Assembly (NCBI GenBank): GCA_021324035.1
Contig: JAJPJU010000125.1
Coordinates: forward strand, 1-23,121
Direction: 5' to 3'
DNA: 23,121 bases
Source: Spartobacteria bacterium
GTDB lineage: Bacteria; Verrucomicrobiota; Verrucomicrobiia; Chthoniobacterales; UBA10450
This document shows, piece by piece, positions 22,753 to 23,121 of the stretch. Each line of letters begins with the position of its first letter. The stretch's first letter is position 1. Under the pieces are notes generated by a model. It was not told where the DNA came from, did not search any database, and saw nothing but the letters and a program-made list of their open reading frames with translations. A program made the translations under genes and the position numbers.

Positions 22753-22788
22753 ATTTGCCCCGAAAGTCTTCGGGGCAAATTTCTGGTG
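22745..22788 (-). repeat. Perfect 20-bp inverted repeat overlapping the 5S 5' end
   Basis: Arms 22745-22764 and 22769-22788 are exact reverse complements with a 4-nt loop AGTC. In the transcript the second arm ends with the first 8 nt of 5S rRNA. The hairpin is therefore mutually exclusive with 5S helix I, and may be a processing signal or a transient fold of the precursor. No T-run follows it, so it is not a normal terminator. Confidence 0.9.
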
Positions 22789-22791
22789 AAG

Positions 22792-22867
22792 GTTTGAGGT
22801 TTGAAGTTCGAGGCATGATTTAATTCATCGCGCGCAAGCGCGCACTATTTCAAATCAAACATCAAAC
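22792..22867 (-). repeat. Nested stem-loop in the 23S-5S spacer
   Basis: GTTTGAGGTTTGA (22792-22804) pairs with 22855-22867 with one mismatch, TGATTT (22816-22821) pairs with AAATCA (22852-22857) as an alternative inner stem, and GCGCGC-AA-GCGCGC (22830-22843) is a central hairpin. The two outer stems share a few bases, so they compete or merge. Confidence 0.6.
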
Positions 22868-22890
22868 ATCTTACATCAAACAGTCATGGA

Positions 22891-22904
22891 TCTTTCAAAG
22901 AGCG
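22891..22904 (-). promoter_or_regulatory. boxA-like antitermination sequence in the 23S-5S spacer
   Basis: On the minus strand the sequence reads CGCTCTTTGAAAGA, close to the bacterial rrn boxA core TGCTCTTTAACA. A boxA would bind NusB-NusE and keep polymerase antiterminated into 5S. The match is only at the core, and the usual positions are the leader and the 16S-23S spacer. Confidence 0.4.
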
Positions 22905-22994
22905 TTGCCAATTCTTTGATATCTACATACAGGAAGCGAAAGCCAAACTTTTAAGGCTTCGTTTTGTTTTGAGATCTTTTGTCTCCTCTGTTTG

Positions 22995-23016
22995 CCGTTC
23001 CGCTTGCGCGGAACGG
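22995..23016 (-). other. 9-bp hairpin just after the 23S 3' end
   Basis: CCGTTCCGC (22995-23003) and GCGGAACGG (23008-23016) form a perfect 9-bp stem with a 4-nt loop, about 17 nt downstream of the mature 23S end. It is followed in the RNA by AAACAGAGGAGAC, with no T-run. It may be part of the precursor processing region. Confidence 0.55.
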
Positions 23017-23032
23017 GTTAACAGAAAAGTAA

Positions 23033-23121
23033 AAGATCAAGCCGAACGGGTTATTAGTATCTCTCAGCTGAATACATTACTGCACTTACACCGGAGACCT
23101 ATCAACGTGGTGGTCTACCAC
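23033..23121 (-). rRNA. rrl: 23S ribosomal RNA, 3' end (partial, runs off the window)
   Basis: The minus strand reads GTTGATAGGTCTCCGGTGTA, then AGTGCAGTAATGTATTCAGC, then ACTAATAACCCGTTCGGCTT. This matches the terminal domain of bacterial 23S rRNA (GTTGATAGGC..., then TACTAATN...CCG...GGCTT). The mature 3' end should be near 23033, where CTTGATCTT would pair with the missing 5' end. Confidence 0.95.

Noticed and set aside
22494..22823. 109-residue plus-strand ORF
   Set aside because: It runs antisense through the terminator and the whole 5S rRNA gene.
22754..23032. tRNA gene in the 23S-5S spacer
   Set aside because: I looked for a cloverleaf and the TTCRANNC arm on both strands and found none; the hairpins are simple inverted repeats.

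Overview
The window looks like chromosomal DNA of a Gram-negative member of the PVC group, most likely a soil Verrucomicrobiota (Chthoniobacterales-like). The main pointers are a very long GreA with a large N-terminal extension, as in chlamydiae, frequent GTG/TTG starts with weak Shine-Dalgarno sequences, secreted Thr-Pro-rich proteins, and many short simple repeats at gene ends. The lineage is an inference from architecture; no database search was possible. I see no phage genes, transposases, CRISPR arrays or tRNAs.

Layout. 2-724: the 3' end of a membrane glycosyltransferase (GT39/PMT-like). 736-5870: a drug-efflux operon of a MarR/SlyA-type regulator, an RND membrane-fusion protein and an RND pump, preceded by a perfect SlyA-box-like palindrome. 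5877-6455 (-): an orphan single-pass membrane protein with a GspB/PilP-like tail, divergent from a zinc alcohol dehydrogenase (6508-7515) that carries a tandem 7-bp repeat inside its coding sequence. 7754-9907: a large secreted protein with a Thr-Pro tail. 10014-10985: a glutathionyl-hydroquinone reductase-like enzyme with an altered thiol-binding motif. 11090-11989: a secreted Arg/Asn-rich protein with a peptidoglycan-binding domain and its terminator. 12208-13788: a soluble PAS hybrid histidine kinase.

13789-17212 (-) is a tightly coupled three-gene operon, TerC-family protein > APC amino-acid permease > PLP aminotransferase, joined by two 4-nt stop/start overlaps. Divergent from it are the long greA (17268-19130) and a DUF1761-like membrane protein. 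19704-20385 (-) holds two small secreted proteins that look like diverged paralogues. Then come a class I methyltransferase (-), a ferritin (-) and an orphan single-domain response regulator (+).

The right end is the distal part of an rRNA operon on the minus strand: the 23S 3' end, a highly structured 23S-5S spacer, 5S rRNA and an intrinsic terminator. The most striking non-coding structure is a perfect 20-bp inverted repeat whose 3' arm (in the RNA) is the first 8 nt of 5S.

I did not find a clearly new multi-gene system. The best candidates for something undescribed are the 5S-overlapping hairpin, the TerC/APC/aminotransferase operon, the small secreted paralogue pair, the variant hydroquinone-reductase active site, and the recurrent capture of short repeats at gene 3' ends.
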